A DNA stretch of 64,000 nt from Symmachiella macrocystis (GTDB taxonomy: Bacteria; Planctomycetota; Planctomycetia; Planctomycetales; Planctomycetaceae). A model generated the notes under the pieces. That model was not told where the DNA came from and ran no database searches. It worked only from the letters and a program-made list of their open reading frames with translations. The stretch is taken from the NCBI RefSeq assembly GCF_007860075.1, contig NZ_SJPP01000001.1:4003490-4067489 (forward strand), given 5' to 3'. The position numbers and the translations under genes were made by a program. Of this stretch, positions 8,377 through 17,469 are shown one piece after another. The stretch's first letter is position 1, and every line of letters begins with the position of its first letter.

Positions 8377-8862
8377 CTATTCAATCTCGGCGAGCGCTTC
8401 CTGGACGGCACTGACGTGCCCGTTGACCTTCACGCGCCGCCAGACACGGGCGATTTTTCCCTGTTTGTCGATCAGAAACGTCGATCGCAAGATGCCCATC
8501 GACTTTTTGCCGTACATGTTCTTCTCGACCCACACGCCATATTTTTCGGCGATTTCGTGCTTTTCGTCCGCTATGAGTGGAAAGGGAAGCTCGAATTTGT
8601 CGGTGAATTTTTCGTGGGATTCGACCGAATCGGTGCTGACGCCGAGAATGACCACGTCGGATGCATCGAATTCGACTGATGCGTCGCGGAAGTCACACGC
8701 CTCTGTCGTGCAGCCGGGAGTGTTGTCTCGGGGATAAAAATATAGCACAACATGCTTCTCTCCCTTGAATTGGCTGAGCCGAATTTTTTTTCCGCCTGGA
8801 GAGGCTGCCGCATGAAATGCCGGTGCTCGATCTCCCACATTCAAACCGTTTGCTGCCGCCAT
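8377..8862 (-). CDS. bcp: Thioredoxin-dependent peroxiredoxin, BCP/PrxQ type
   Basis: It reduces hydrogen peroxide and alkyl hydroperoxides in the cytoplasm using thioredoxin. The ATG at 8862 is preferred over 8877 because GGAGACGGAGA lies just before it, giving 161 residues. The peroxidatic Cys51 is in NTPGCTTEAC and Cys56 is the resolving cysteine of the atypical two-Cys group. Downstream are the PrxQ landmarks LGVSTDSVESHEKF, PFPLIAD and RSTFLIDKQGKI. It is convergent with the oxidoreductase gene, only 27 bp away, and no terminator hairpin is obvious between them. Confidence 0.93.
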   Translation of the reverse strand: MAAANGLNVGDRAPAFHAAASPGGKKIRLSQFKGEKHVVLYFYPRDNTPGCTTEACDFRDASVEFDASDVVILGVSTDSVESHEKFTDKFELPFPLIADEKHEIAEKYGVWVEKNMYGKKSMGILRSTFLIDKQGKIARVWRRVKVNGHVSAVQEALAEIE

Positions 8863-9067
8863 TTCTCCGTCTCCCATATTGATGTAAGTAAAGTCTCAGT
8901 AATGGGTATCGTAGACACACCTCGGATCGTGTCAACCGATGGCGTTGACTCGGCCCGGAATCGATTGGAGCGGCGCGCCCTCCATAGGCTGCCAATTCTA
9001 GGACAACAATTTGCGAGTTGACACTGTTTACTGGAAGCACAAATAAGCCAATGTGAATATGTGACCC

Positions 9068-9096
9068 TTGACCGGACACTTTCGGAAGAGCATAAT
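9068..9096 (+). promoter_or_regulatory. Sigma-70-type promoter of dksA-like/lspA operon
   Basis: TTGACC (9068-9073), 17 bp, then CATAAT (9091-9096): five of six consensus matches in each box at ideal spacing. Transcription would start near 9103, about 40 nt before the first ATG. A second TTGACA lies about 45 bp upstream without a good -10 box. Confidence 0.6.
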
Positions 9097-9143
9097 TAGC
9101 CCGCTTCAATAGACTGACCCGGCCCCGAGATTTTGGTGCTAAT

Positions 9144-9539
9144 ATGAAAAAACCGGAGATGATGGAGTTTAAAACCTTGCTGACGGCAATGCGCGCCCGT
9201 CTGCGGGGAGATGTTCGCCAATTGACCAGCGAAGCGCTCGGATCCGGGCGCGAAGATATGGGAAATGGTTCCAAAAGCCCGACGCATATGGCGGAGCTTG
9301 GCAGCGATACCTTTGAACAGGACTTTGCGCTCTCCTTGGTCGAAAATGACCAGGAAACGCTCAAAGCCATCGATGTCGCGCTGCAGCGGATTGACGAGGG
9401 GACATATGGCACTTGCGAAAAATGCCAGGAAGATGGTAAAACCCCCGCCCGATCGATTATCCGCAAAACCCGCCTGCGAGCGATTCCGTTCGCGCGGAAT
9501 TGCATTGACTGTGAAAGCAAACTCGAGCAGTTCCACTAA
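9144..9539 (+). CDS. DksA/TraR-type zinc-finger protein
   Basis: This 131-residue protein has an N-terminal helical region and a C-terminal four-cysteine zinc finger: Cys91 and Cys94 (CEKC) with Cys120 and Cys123 (CIDC). The phrase RIDEGTYGTCEKC is typical of the family. DksA-type proteins insert a coiled coil into the RNA polymerase secondary channel and modulate transcription with ppGpp; short members may have other partners. ATG 9162 with GGAG upstream is an alternative start. The stop is immediately followed by the lspA ATG, so the two are one operon. Confidence 0.88.
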   Translation: MKKPEMMEFKTLLTAMRARLRGDVRQLTSEALGSGREDMGNGSKSPTHMAELGSDTFEQDFALSLVENDQETLKAIDVALQRIDEGTYGTCEKCQEDGKTPARSIIRKTRLRAIPFARNCIDCESKLEQFH

Positions 9540-10145
9540 ATGAATACCGTGCCCACTAACAGACACGTCTGGTTTTGGTTGATAGTCGTCTGTGGTACGG
9601 CTTGGGATTTAATCTCTAAGTGGTGGGTATTCAGGGACTTAGGCTACCCAAACGGGCAGAGCCAGCCCTGGCTGCAATATGACGGCAAAAACGTCTTCTA
9701 TCTGCACACGACGTTCAATCAAGGCGCGCTGTGGGGCATGGGGCAAGGTTTGGGATGGCTGTTTGCCATCGTGGGCCTCGTGGCGATTCTGGGCATTTGC
9801 TATTGGCTCTTTGTGCGGGGAGCAGCCAGCAGTCTCTGGCTGACGATCACGCTTGCATTTGTGATGGTCGGAACGCTGGGAAATCTCTACGACCGGCTAT
9901 ATTTGCACGGCTGCGTCGATCGCGCAACGGGAGAACCGCTGCATGGCGTGCGGGATTTCTTGCAGATGAATTTGCCATTGGCAAGTTTCACGCCGCTCAA
10001 CGATCTGCACTGGGCGACTTATAATTTTGCCGACGTGTTTCTGGTCGCCGGCGCAATCATGCTGTTCTTGCAATCGTTCACGGCGCCTGTGACTTCCAAT
10101 GAAGCAGAAAAGTCATCCCCCAAGCAGACCACCGTCACAGCCTAA
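9540..10145 (+). CDS. lspA: Lipoprotein signal peptidase (signal peptidase II)
   Basis: This inner-membrane aspartyl protease removes the signal peptide of lipid-modified prolipoproteins. Its 201 residues carry four hydrophobic helices. Catalytic Asp118 is in GTLGNLYDRL and Asp165 in YNFADVFLV. The conserved Asn block is FNQGALWG (from residue 59) rather than the common NxGxAFG. The stretch between the catalytic blocks (about 122-160) is longer than in E. coli, which explains the larger size. The ATG directly abuts the stop of the dksA-like gene, so it is probably translated by coupling. Confidence 0.92.
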   Translation: MNTVPTNRHVWFWLIVVCGTAWDLISKWWVFRDLGYPNGQSQPWLQYDGKNVFYLHTTFNQGALWGMGQGLGWLFAIVGLVAILGICYWLFVRGAASSLWLTITLAFVMVGTLGNLYDRLYLHGCVDRATGEPLHGVRDFLQMNLPLASFTPLNDLHWATYNFADVFLVAGAIMLFLQSFTAPVTSNEAEKSSPKQTTVTA

Positions 10146-10303
10146 CGGCTCGACGGCGGTGCTTATGCGGACGATGTTCTCTTCCCGCAGCGCTAAACCG
10201 GCAGTGCAGACGGATCTTGCTTGGTAAACCAGGCCCTCCGTCCGTCGTGGCAACTGCTCACAACGAAGTCGGCTATTAAGACTCATTGCTGCCCAATTCC
10301 GAA

Positions 10304-11341
10304 CTATTCTTCAGCATAGGGGCTGGCCGATGGGGCTTTGAAGCCGCACAGCCAGATTCCAAACTCGTACAGGACCATGAGTGGGATCATCATCAACATC
10401 ATGCTCGTGGGATCGGCCGGTGTGAGCAACATCGACAATACGGCGATCACCAAGACGGAGATACGCCGTTTTTCACGATAGTCGTCAGCCGAAAAAATCG
10501 AGATCCGCTCCATAAACAGCATGACCAGCGGCAATTGAAAGCTGATGCCGAACATCAACGGCAAGGTCACAGCGAAGCTGATCCACTCCGACATGCGAAT
10601 CTGAGGCAGCAGTCCCAGCCACAAGTTGAAGCTCAGCAGGAACTCCAAAACGACCGGGATGACCAAGAAAAAGCAAAAGGCGGCCCCGCCTAGGAATAAT
10701 CCTAAACTCATCGGCAGAAACCGATAGACCCATTTGCGTTCGTGAGGATATAAACCGGCGGCGACGAACAACCAAAGTTGAAAGAAGACCCACGGACTGG
10801 AAAGGACCAGTCCGGAAATCATGGCGACTTTGACGTAGGTAAAGAACGCTTCCTGGACGTTGATAGTGATCGGTTTGAGTTGCTGGTCGTTGTCGACAAT
10901 TTTTGGCAAACCGGAGATCGACGCTGCCAATTGAATCATCACTGATTTAGCGTCATCGCTCGGGGCTGGGTAATGCTCGGGATCGGATTTGTGCAGTCCC
11001 CGCTGCAACTCGAGCGCGTCGACGTTGATAGAGACCACCTGTGCATCGTCGGTTTCCACTTGTTGGGTGGGAGACGCCGTAGGTTCCTCGGTCTCCTCTC
11101 CGAAGTAGGCCTTGGTGGTTTCCCAGAAAGACTTGCTGGGGGCGTCCTCGACCGGTTGACCGTAATCCGCAAGTGCCTGATCAATTGGGGCACGGACCAT
11201 GTCGATGATCGGTTTGCTGTAGGCTAACGAGGCGATGACGCCGATCACCAGGCCGATGAGGGCCTTCCAGAGGTGCGTGCGGAGCGCCTCCAGGTGTTCG
11301 CCGAAACTCATTGTGCTTTCGTCAAAGAGATCTTTGGACAT
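10304..11341 (-). CDS. tatC: Sec-independent protein translocase TatC, with enlarged first periplasmic loop
   Basis: TatC is the membrane receptor for twin-arginine signal peptides. GAGGTGA stands before the ATG at 11341. The protein has 345 residues against about 250 usually. The N-terminus FGEHLEALRTHL and helix 1 are standard, and AGLYPHERKW, FGISFQLPLVM and LTPADP mark the later core. Between helix 1 and the QEAFFTYVKVA helix there is an insertion of about 100 residues (roughly 60-160), acidic and Gln/Thr-rich, lying on the periplasmic side. The usual PGLY motif is AGLY and the fourth-helix acidic position is Gln, which also occurs elsewhere. No tatA or tatB is nearby. Confidence 0.93.
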   Translation of the reverse strand: MSKDLFDESTMSFGEHLEALRTHLWKALIGLVIGVIASLAYSKPIIDMVRAPIDQALADYGQPVEDAPSKSFWETTKAYFGEETEEPTASPTQQVETDDAQVVSINVDALELQRGLHKSDPEHYPAPSDDAKSVMIQLAASISGLPKIVDNDQQLKPITINVQEAFFTYVKVAMISGLVLSSPWVFFQLWLFVAAGLYPHERKWVYRFLPMSLGLFLGGAAFCFFLVIPVVLEFLLSFNLWLGLLPQIRMSEWISFAVTLPLMFGISFQLPLVMLFMERISIFSADDYREKRRISVLVIAVLSMLLTPADPTSMMLMMIPLMVLYEFGIWLCGFKAPSASPYAEE

Positions 11342-11661
11342 TACTCACCTCTGAGGGTGTTGTGTTAGCTCCCGGCAGTCTGCGCGAACTGGGGTGTTAG
11401 CGCGGAACCAGTGCCGAGGGTAAACGGGAACGAGGGAAGCGCCGGCAACGATTGCCGCGGACACCGCACCGCATGCCACCGAATAAAATTCGGTCAGGCA
11501 TTTCCGTCGGGTGGGAATAGGTTGGGTGTCCGCTCGTTCGGCCCACGAGTCACGCGGGATCGCTGAGCGGGAGATAAACCGCCATCCATTTTACGGGCGG
11601 AATCAAAAACTTCAACTGTACGCCACTCGCCGGTGGATGGACCTTCGGGCAGCGAGTTGCA
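11342..11661. other. Spacer between zinc-ribbon gene and tatC
   Basis: This 320-bp spacer lies between two leftward genes. The only structure seen is a perfect 7-bp inverted repeat, ACCGAAT/ATTCGGT, with a 3-nt loop at 11478-11494. Short frames in it are not convincing. Confidence 0.45.
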
Positions 11662-13197
11662 TCACATCAGGCTTAAGACAAATCCGATTGCCAGATAAAA
11701 GCCACCGATGAATTGAATCGCAACGGGCCATTTGGCGTCGTTGAAGTTCATTGCCAAGTAGGCAAATTCACCAAATGGTACCCACAAGACGATCACACCC
11801 CAGATGACACTGTCGTTGAAGGAAGCGATCAAGATCATGATCCGTCCCGTCAGCGCCACAAGGAGTCCGGCCATCAAGATCCCCGACCCGATACCACTCA
11901 GCACCGAGGTTTCTGTAGATACCAATCCAAAAATTAGTCCAAAGACGGCACCGAATACGAAGGCCAACCCCGCGCCAATAGCAACCCCCTTGGCGCTCGG
12001 GCCTTCCTGCATTGATTCGATATCGTCCAGCCGCGTTCCCTTGGGAACGTATTTCTGCTCTTCGACCCTGGTTATTAATTCCAGAGTTGATTTGTTGTAA
12101 TAAACGAAGAGGCCGGTGGCCCGCATGAGAATGAGGGCACCGAAACCCAGTAACAAATGCGAGGCAGCCGCGGCACCGCCGATGATACCGTAGAATGTCG
12201 TGGGGGATGCAATGAATTCCCCCTGCATCAAAGCGGTGACTTCGGCGTGGTAAACTCCCCCGGCAATGGCCAACGGAGAGAAACAGACTGCCAGGACCGT
12301 TAGCAGCATCAAGACCCACCAGGCGGAATGTCCAATGTGCTGGAATGTGACCTGAAACAGAATCGGTGAAAGCCAAGCTTTCCAGGTTATTGGCATGGCC
12401 ATATGCCCCAAGGCTGTGGGGACCACCGCCAATGTGAGGAGGACGGTCATTGCCAATCCTCCCCAATAAGCTCGGACATCTAACAACAAGAGTGGAGCAG
12501 CGAAGACCACGGCCGGCGTAAAAAATGCGATCGCCCACAAACACCACTTAAATCCGAGAGCGATGTTGAGAAAAATATCAAAATTGATTCGGTCCAACGA
12601 TTTTTTTTTCGCCGCAGTAGCCACGATGACTTTCATCGTCAGGCTCCACAACCATCCGGGATAGACCATGCCAGCTATGATGCTAAACGCGACCCAAAAC
12701 ATTTTGGGTGGCGTCCGTTCGCAGAAGTCCACCATGAACAAGCAACCGGCGAGCAAAAATGAAAACAGGATCCAATACACGAACGTGCGTCCGGCGAGAC
12801 CCTTGTAACGCTTCATGAATTTCCACGATTCGACCCACGCAGCCCGGTAATACAAGGCTGGGTCGGGAGCACCACTGCGGCGGCGCGCTGACTCTTTTTC
12901 GGCGATCTGGCCGGTGATCAAGTCGACTCCGCATTCCGTGCAGTTAATATCTTCGATGGCGGCTGCCGCACCGCAAGCTGGACAGATCCGCGCGTGCGCA
13001 TCTTCCGCTTCTCGGAGATTCAGGTTCAACAAGTCGTCCGCGCTGTCCGGGGCGGTCTGCCGTACGCGGCGTTTTTTGGTCGCGGCGGGAATTTTAACCT
13101 TGGTCTCGCACTTCGGGCAACGGACCGCCTTCCCCCGCGCCGCATCGGGCACGTTGAGAACCTTTTCACAACCTGGACATCGTACTTTCAGTGGCAT
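11662..13197 (-). CDS. Zinc-ribbon polytopic membrane protein of unknown function
   Basis: This 511-residue protein has GGTGAG before its ATG. It begins with a CPGC...CPKC zinc ribbon (residues about 8-32) of the kind often fused to other domains in planctomycetes, and a second CPAC...CTEC ribbon follows (about 72-90). From about residue 125 to the end there are some ten hydrophobic helices, with short cytoplasmic loops including a KKKSLDRINFD segment. No catalytic motif is recognised. The ribbons would sit in the cytoplasm and may bind a protein or nucleic acid partner. Gene and topology are well supported; function is unknown. Confidence 0.75.
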   Translation of the reverse strand: MPLKVRCPGCEKVLNVPDAARGKAVRCPKCETKVKIPAATKKRRVRQTAPDSADDLLNLNLREAEDAHARICPACGAAAAIEDINCTECGVDLITGQIAEKESARRRSGAPDPALYYRAAWVESWKFMKRYKGLAGRTFVYWILFSFLLAGCLFMVDFCERTPPKMFWVAFSIIAGMVYPGWLWSLTMKVIVATAAKKKSLDRINFDIFLNIALGFKWCLWAIAFFTPAVVFAAPLLLLDVRAYWGGLAMTVLLTLAVVPTALGHMAMPITWKAWLSPILFQVTFQHIGHSAWWVLMLLTVLAVCFSPLAIAGGVYHAEVTALMQGEFIASPTTFYGIIGGAAAASHLLLGFGALILMRATGLFVYYNKSTLELITRVEEQKYVPKGTRLDDIESMQEGPSAKGVAIGAGLAFVFGAVFGLIFGLVSTETSVLSGIGSGILMAGLLVALTGRIMILIASFNDSVIWGVIVLWVPFGEFAYLAMNFNDAKWPVAIQFIGGFYLAIGFVLSLM

Positions 13198-13243
13198 CGA
13201 CTCACCGCACTCTGAATTATTTCAAGTCGTTTCAAAACTCTCT

Positions 13244-13289
13244 GAAGCGTCCCACTGGCACTGATCGAAGCGTCCCACTGGCACTGATC
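13244..13289. repeat. 23-bp perfect tandem duplication
   Basis: The unit starting GAAGCGTCCCACTGGCACTG occurs at 13244-13266 and again at 13267-13289 without mismatch. It lies 47 bp upstream of the zinc-ribbon gene start, in its probable promoter region, and looks like a recent slippage duplication. Confidence 0.85.
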
Positions 13290-13494
13290 TGAAAGTTTCA
13301 AGAACAAGCGCAACCGGGTTTTGAAACTATTTCTAGTAAAAGCGGATCCGCATTAAGGATGCCGCTTCATCCTGAACAGCTACTCATAATAAGCATCGTG
13401 CCCCACAACTCGCCAATCACCAGTCTACCAGATTCAGGAACTCTACGGTGCTCAAAAAAACGGATATTTCACCCCAAGTGCGGGGAGAGGTGCT

Positions 13495-14667
13495 TCAATC
13501 CCCCTCCTTGATCCAATCTTCGTCGAATGCCGCATGCTTCATGGTTTTGCCGTCAGCGACAGAATAGGTGTAAATCGCGTGAATTGTGTCATCAGCAGCC
13601 TGAGTGATCGCCGGATAATGGTAGCGTCCCATTTCGTGCTGTTCCAGGTGTCGTGTCCAGCGCCAGGTGCGGCCTTCGTCTTCAGAAAGCGAGACGGCCA
13701 AGCTATTGCGGTCGCGGGTTGAATCATTGTAGATCATGACCCAATGGCCGTTTTTGAGGCGGACGGTATCCAGGCCGGATCCCGGATTGGGGAGTGCGGA
13801 ATTTTTCACCGGACCCCAGGTCAGGCCGTCGTCGGTGGATTCCGAGATTCTGATGTTTTCTTGAAATCCGTTCTCGCGCATATAGGCGACGACTGTGCCG
13901 TCATCGCGCTGCAAAACGGCCGGTTGAATATTGCCGTAATCGATAATCGGCCCGCTGGCATACCAGGTTTTTCCATCGTCATCGCTGACCGCCATGATCG
14001 AGATGGAATAGGTGTCGGTATACAGCGGCATCAAAATCCGTCCGCTTTTGAGCACGGTGGGTTTACAACGGGGCATCCATCCCAGCCGCTGGTACATTTT
14101 TTCGCCGGCGGTGTCCTTGGCCAACTGCAGGAATCCCAATTGTTTTTTGGAGAGGGGTTGCTTGTTGCCCAAGTGGTTGTTGACGTGATCCAGGAACTCG
14201 TCTTTGAAGTCCTGCGGCTTGAGATAGATTTGGTCTTTCCAATCCCAACGCGGAGCTCCTTCTCCTTGATAGTCGGTTGAGGTCATGTAATTGGTCACGG
14301 CTGATTCCCAGGTGTTGGCCAAAATCGTGGGCCAGAACAGCCATAGCTTTTTGTCTTTGTCGATCATCATCGCCGTATTGCAGTCGGGGAAGCCAGGCGT
14401 ATCGGCCATCAAAAATTCGGGGCTCCATTTGGTTTCCCCTTTTCGCAAGCGAGCGCCCAAGACGCGGACGTCGTCGGCGCTGCGTTCTCCCGATCCGCGA
14501 TACCACGAAGCCAGAAGGTCGCCATTGGGGCATTCCACAATCGCCGGGGCGTGGTTGTGTTCGGCGTTGAGCGGAAACACGAACTCCGCCGCAAATTTGG
14601 TTTCAGCGCGAACAACGGCGGTTAGTCCACAAATGATGACAAAAAATAAACTGATCGTTTTCGACAT
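13495..14667 (-). CDS. Secreted sialidase-like (BNR/Asp-box) protein
   Basis: The ATG at 14667, with GAGAGAGG upstream, gives 390 residues and a clear signal peptide (cleavage near VVRA, about residue 21). Three Asp boxes are visible: SDDDGKTW, STDDGLTW and SEDEGRTW (about 228, 277 and 328), the mark of six-bladed propeller sialidases. ECPNGDLLASWYRGSGE near residue 50 resembles the predicted neuraminidase group. Homologues are exported glycan hydrolases, but many lack proven sialidase activity. The ceramidase-like gene lies upstream in the same direction, so both may serve degradation of host or algal glycolipids. Substrate is uncertain. Confidence 0.82.
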   Translation of the reverse strand: MSKTISLFFVIICGLTAVVRAETKFAAEFVFPLNAEHNHAPAIVECPNGDLLASWYRGSGERSADDVRVLGARLRKGETKWSPEFLMADTPGFPDCNTAMMIDKDKKLWLFWPTILANTWESAVTNYMTSTDYQGEGAPRWDWKDQIYLKPQDFKDEFLDHVNNHLGNKQPLSKKQLGFLQLAKDTAGEKMYQRLGWMPRCKPTVLKSGRILMPLYTDTYSISIMAVSDDDGKTWYASGPIIDYGNIQPAVLQRDDGTVVAYMRENGFQENIRISESTDDGLTWGPVKNSALPNPGSGLDTVRLKNGHWVMIYNDSTRDRNSLAVSLSEDEGRTWRWTRHLEQHEMGRYHYPAITQAADDTIHAIYTYSVADGKTMKHAAFDEDWIKEGD

Positions 14668-14757
14668 TACCAAAACCTCTCTCGCAGTAGGTCATTAGGT
14701 GTATGATGATAAAAACTCGGCGGCTACTTCCCCGTTCTCGTTTCGCAAATTCAGCAG

Positions 14758-16557
14758 TTAGCGCCGCTGAGGTGGCAGAATGGGGGCCAGTTCTAAACCG
14801 ACCGAACGGGTGATTGCGCCGCCGGCGGCGCCGGGGCCGGTCCGTTCTTCGTAGCCGCCGTCGCGGAAATCATAGCTGGGGATCATGTATCCAAGTTCAG
14901 CATTGGCCAACCCGACGATCAGCCGCAGCTTGCCCGGCATTTGGGACATGATTTCTAAGCCCAGGTCGGGTAAGAGTTCACCCGGGATGGTGATGAACTG
15001 CGCATCGCCGATCCAGACCAAATTCATCTCGCTGCGGATGCGATGTTGTGCAAAATCTGCTTTGGGGGCGGCTTTTTCCAGGTACTGTATGATCGCCTCG
15101 GCAGTGACAGGATACTCCACAGGACGGCGATGCAGCCAGATGTCGTAGGTCTCGCTGGGGACTGCGTTTTCAGCGGCAGCGACAACAAACTTGGCCAGCG
15201 CGTGCCCCATTTCCTCAGCGGCGGCTTGTGTGCGAAGTCGCGTGTCGGGAGTTAGCATGCCACCTAGCGCCCCATTCAGAAACACGGTTTGGCCGCCGAG
15301 TTTGCGGGTCACATCGTTGCAGAGCGTGCCCACAAAATCGGGCGAAAGCCCTCGCGTATCGCGGAGCCGGATGACTTCGGGATGACAGGCGAGATGGATG
15401 AGATTGGCGATTGGCTTTCCGTCTTTGCCAATGGCTTGCACGATGGAAACCGTGGGATCGACTACGCCGGGGTCGCGGCCGTTGCGGATCAAATCGACCA
15501 CACGTCCTCCGGCCAGCGGCATTTCCGCCGAGCCGATTTTCAGTTCCGCAACGGGAGACAGATTCTTCGCCGCTTGCATAACAGCTTGTTCGGATTGTGC
15601 CAAAATCTGTTGGACGTACTCGGCCGGGTAGTAGCCGTAAAATCCAATCGTGTCGACGTTGGCGTGCGTGTGGGACATGGCGACCACGACATTGGGAAAG
15701 CCTTTTTCGCGCAGCCGTTCGCGAACCGTGTCGACGTCCCACATGCCCATGCCGAAGACATCCAACCCAATGAAAACGACGCGCTCCTCGCCGCGTTGGA
15801 AAATGACCGCGCGAGCGAAAAGGTCTTCGGCTAGGTGTGTGGGCTTTTGGTCATTGTCCGGCGCAATGTCGTCGAATTTTTGGGGAGCGATAGAAACCTG
15901 CGACGCACCTACGAGAAAATCAGCCGGTGGAGTTGTGGCTTGAGGTGGATCGATTTCAGCGCGGCGCAGATCGACATGGACGTTGGGATAACCTTCTGGA
16001 ATACGGCGGGGGTGCGGCGCGAAGTACAAGACGCCTGTGGTATTGCCTGCTGCATCACAGATGAACCGCAGCCCCTGTTGGGTGTAGTCCAAATACGATT
16101 GGGTTTGGAAGGTGATTTCCGCTTCCGGTTTGCCGAATTTTTCGACGATCCGCTGACGGGTGGGATAGCGGGAATCGGGGGAGGCGGAGGTGACGAGCGC
16201 CAATTTGTTGTTTTGGAAATAGAAGCGGTCATTCAATTCTGGCTGGCCCGCAACCGGATACCGCAGGTCGGTTTTGCTAGGCGTTTCCAGGGGGGAGGGC
16301 CCCAGTTGGGCGAGCACGTCGCTAAGGGTGGCATTGCCGGGCACCAGGCCTTGATAGGCATTGGCCGCGGTCGGAGCGGCGGCCCAGGATTGATGCCAAA
16401 GTATGGTTCCCAAAATCGCCATGACGGCCAGCGCGCAAGTGGTGGCCCGCAAGCGATTGTTTCTGCGGGATCGTGACCTATTAGTCGTAGAAGAGGCTGC
16501 GCAGACCGCGGATGAGCAACTTCTCCCAGATTTTGGATCCTGGTTGCGGATTTTCAT
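14758..16557 (-). CDS. Neutral/alkaline ceramidase-like exported hydrolase with N-terminal extension
   Basis: AGGGAGA precedes the ATG at 16557. The protein has 599 residues: a basic N-terminus, one hydrophobic segment (about 40-60, signal or anchor), a 120-residue extension, then a domain starting FLVGASQVSIAP with AMSHTHANVDTIGFYG, HLACHPEVIRLRDTRGLSPDFVG and NGALGGMLTPD, resembling the N-terminal catalytic domain of neutral ceramidases. Neutral ceramidases are zinc amidases that cleave ceramide. The C-terminal immunoglobulin-like domain of classical ceramidases seems absent. The extension has two similar segments (about 68-125 and 128-182) that recall BamE/SmpA-like small domains. The real substrate is unproven. 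Confidence 0.78.
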   Translation of the reverse strand: MKIRNQDPKSGRSCSSAVCAASSTTNRSRSRRNNRLRATTCALAVMAILGTILWHQSWAAAPTAANAYQGLVPGNATLSDVLAQLGPSPLETPSKTDLRYPVAGQPELNDRFYFQNNKLALVTSASPDSRYPTRQRIVEKFGKPEAEITFQTQSYLDYTQQGLRFICDAAGNTTGVLYFAPHPRRIPEGYPNVHVDLRRAEIDPPQATTPPADFLVGASQVSIAPQKFDDIAPDNDQKPTHLAEDLFARAVIFQRGEERVVFIGLDVFGMGMWDVDTVRERLREKGFPNVVVAMSHTHANVDTIGFYGYYPAEYVQQILAQSEQAVMQAAKNLSPVAELKIGSAEMPLAGGRVVDLIRNGRDPGVVDPTVSIVQAIGKDGKPIANLIHLACHPEVIRLRDTRGLSPDFVGTLCNDVTRKLGGQTVFLNGALGGMLTPDTRLRTQAAAEEMGHALAKFVVAAAENAVPSETYDIWLHRRPVEYPVTAEAIIQYLEKAAPKADFAQHRIRSEMNLVWIGDAQFITIPGELLPDLGLEIMSQMPGKLRLIVGLANAELGYMIPSYDFRDGGYEERTGPGAAGGAITRSVGLELAPILPPQRR

Positions 16558-16772
16558 GAACTATCTCCCTCTGGCCAGCGTTGAAACAAGCGACGCAGCG
16601 CGGGATTGAGCATACACAATTTGAGCCAGCAATGCGACGACCCGCGCGTCGCAGAGGGGTACGGTGAACTGGGAAAACGATGCCCCACTATTCGGACAAG
16701 GCACCGGTCGATATGATCCTTTCAATCATCCAAAACTCTACAGATGCGCTGGTGTGCCCGCCCGAAGTGAAT

Positions 16773-17453
16773 ATGGCTCCACTGGAAATTTTGTACTCAG
16801 ACAATCATTGTCTCGCCGTTGCCAAACCGGCCAAATTGTTGACGGCCGGTGATCGGACCGGTGACGATACGCTGTTGGAACGCTCCAAGGAATACGTCAA
16901 ACAGAAGTACGCCAAGCCGGGCAATGTTTATTTGGGAATCGTGCAACGGTTGGATCGGCCGACGTCGGGCGTTGTGCTTTTCGCGCGGACAAGCAAGGCG
17001 GCAGCGCGGCTGACGAAGCAGTTTCGCGACCGTACGATTGAGAAGACCTATTTGGCAATCGTCGAGGGGAATTCCGGTCCCGGCGATGCGGAACTGGTGG
17101 ACTGGCTGAAGAAGGACGAAGCACGGAATATTGTGAGCGTCGCCGAACCGGGAACAGCGGGGGCCAAGGAGTCGCGATTGCGGTATCGCGTGTTGAAGTG
17201 CAGTGGTGGACGGAGGTTGCTGGAAGTTCGACCGCTCACGGGGCGAAGCCATCAAATTCGAGTACAATTATCATCCCGAAAGATGCCGATCGTTGGTGAC
17301 CGTAAATACGGCGCACGCGTGGGACTGGGAGGCAAGATTGCCTTGCATGCTGCTTCGCTGACCTTTGAACATCCGACACGCCGCGAGATGATGACCATCA
17401 CGGCGGAGTTGCCTGATTATTTCAACGAATTGTTGGATGCGGGCGGCGCCTAA
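16773..17453 (+). CDS. RluA-family RNA pseudouridine synthase
   Basis: It isomerises uridine to pseudouridine in rRNA or tRNA. The ATG at 16773 is chosen because the protein then starts with the family's usual PLEILYSDNHCLAVAKPA; in-frame starts at 16680 and 16713 would add a tail without similarity. The length is 226 residues, without an S4 domain. Catalytic Asp61 is in QRLDRPTSGVVLFA, and LTGRSHQIRVQL and GDRKYG are the later family motifs. It lacks the extra domains that distinguish RluC/D, so the target base is not assigned. A small membrane protein gene follows after 16 bp. Confidence 0.9.
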   Translation: MAPLEILYSDNHCLAVAKPAKLLTAGDRTGDDTLLERSKEYVKQKYAKPGNVYLGIVQRLDRPTSGVVLFARTSKAAARLTKQFRDRTIEKTYLAIVEGNSGPGDAELVDWLKKDEARNIVSVAEPGTAGAKESRLRYRVLKCSGGRRLLEVRPLTGRSHQIRVQLSSRKMPIVGDRKYGARVGLGGKIALHAASLTFEHPTRREMMTITAELPDYFNELLDAGGA

Positions 17454-17469
17454 TCAAGAAACCAAATCA

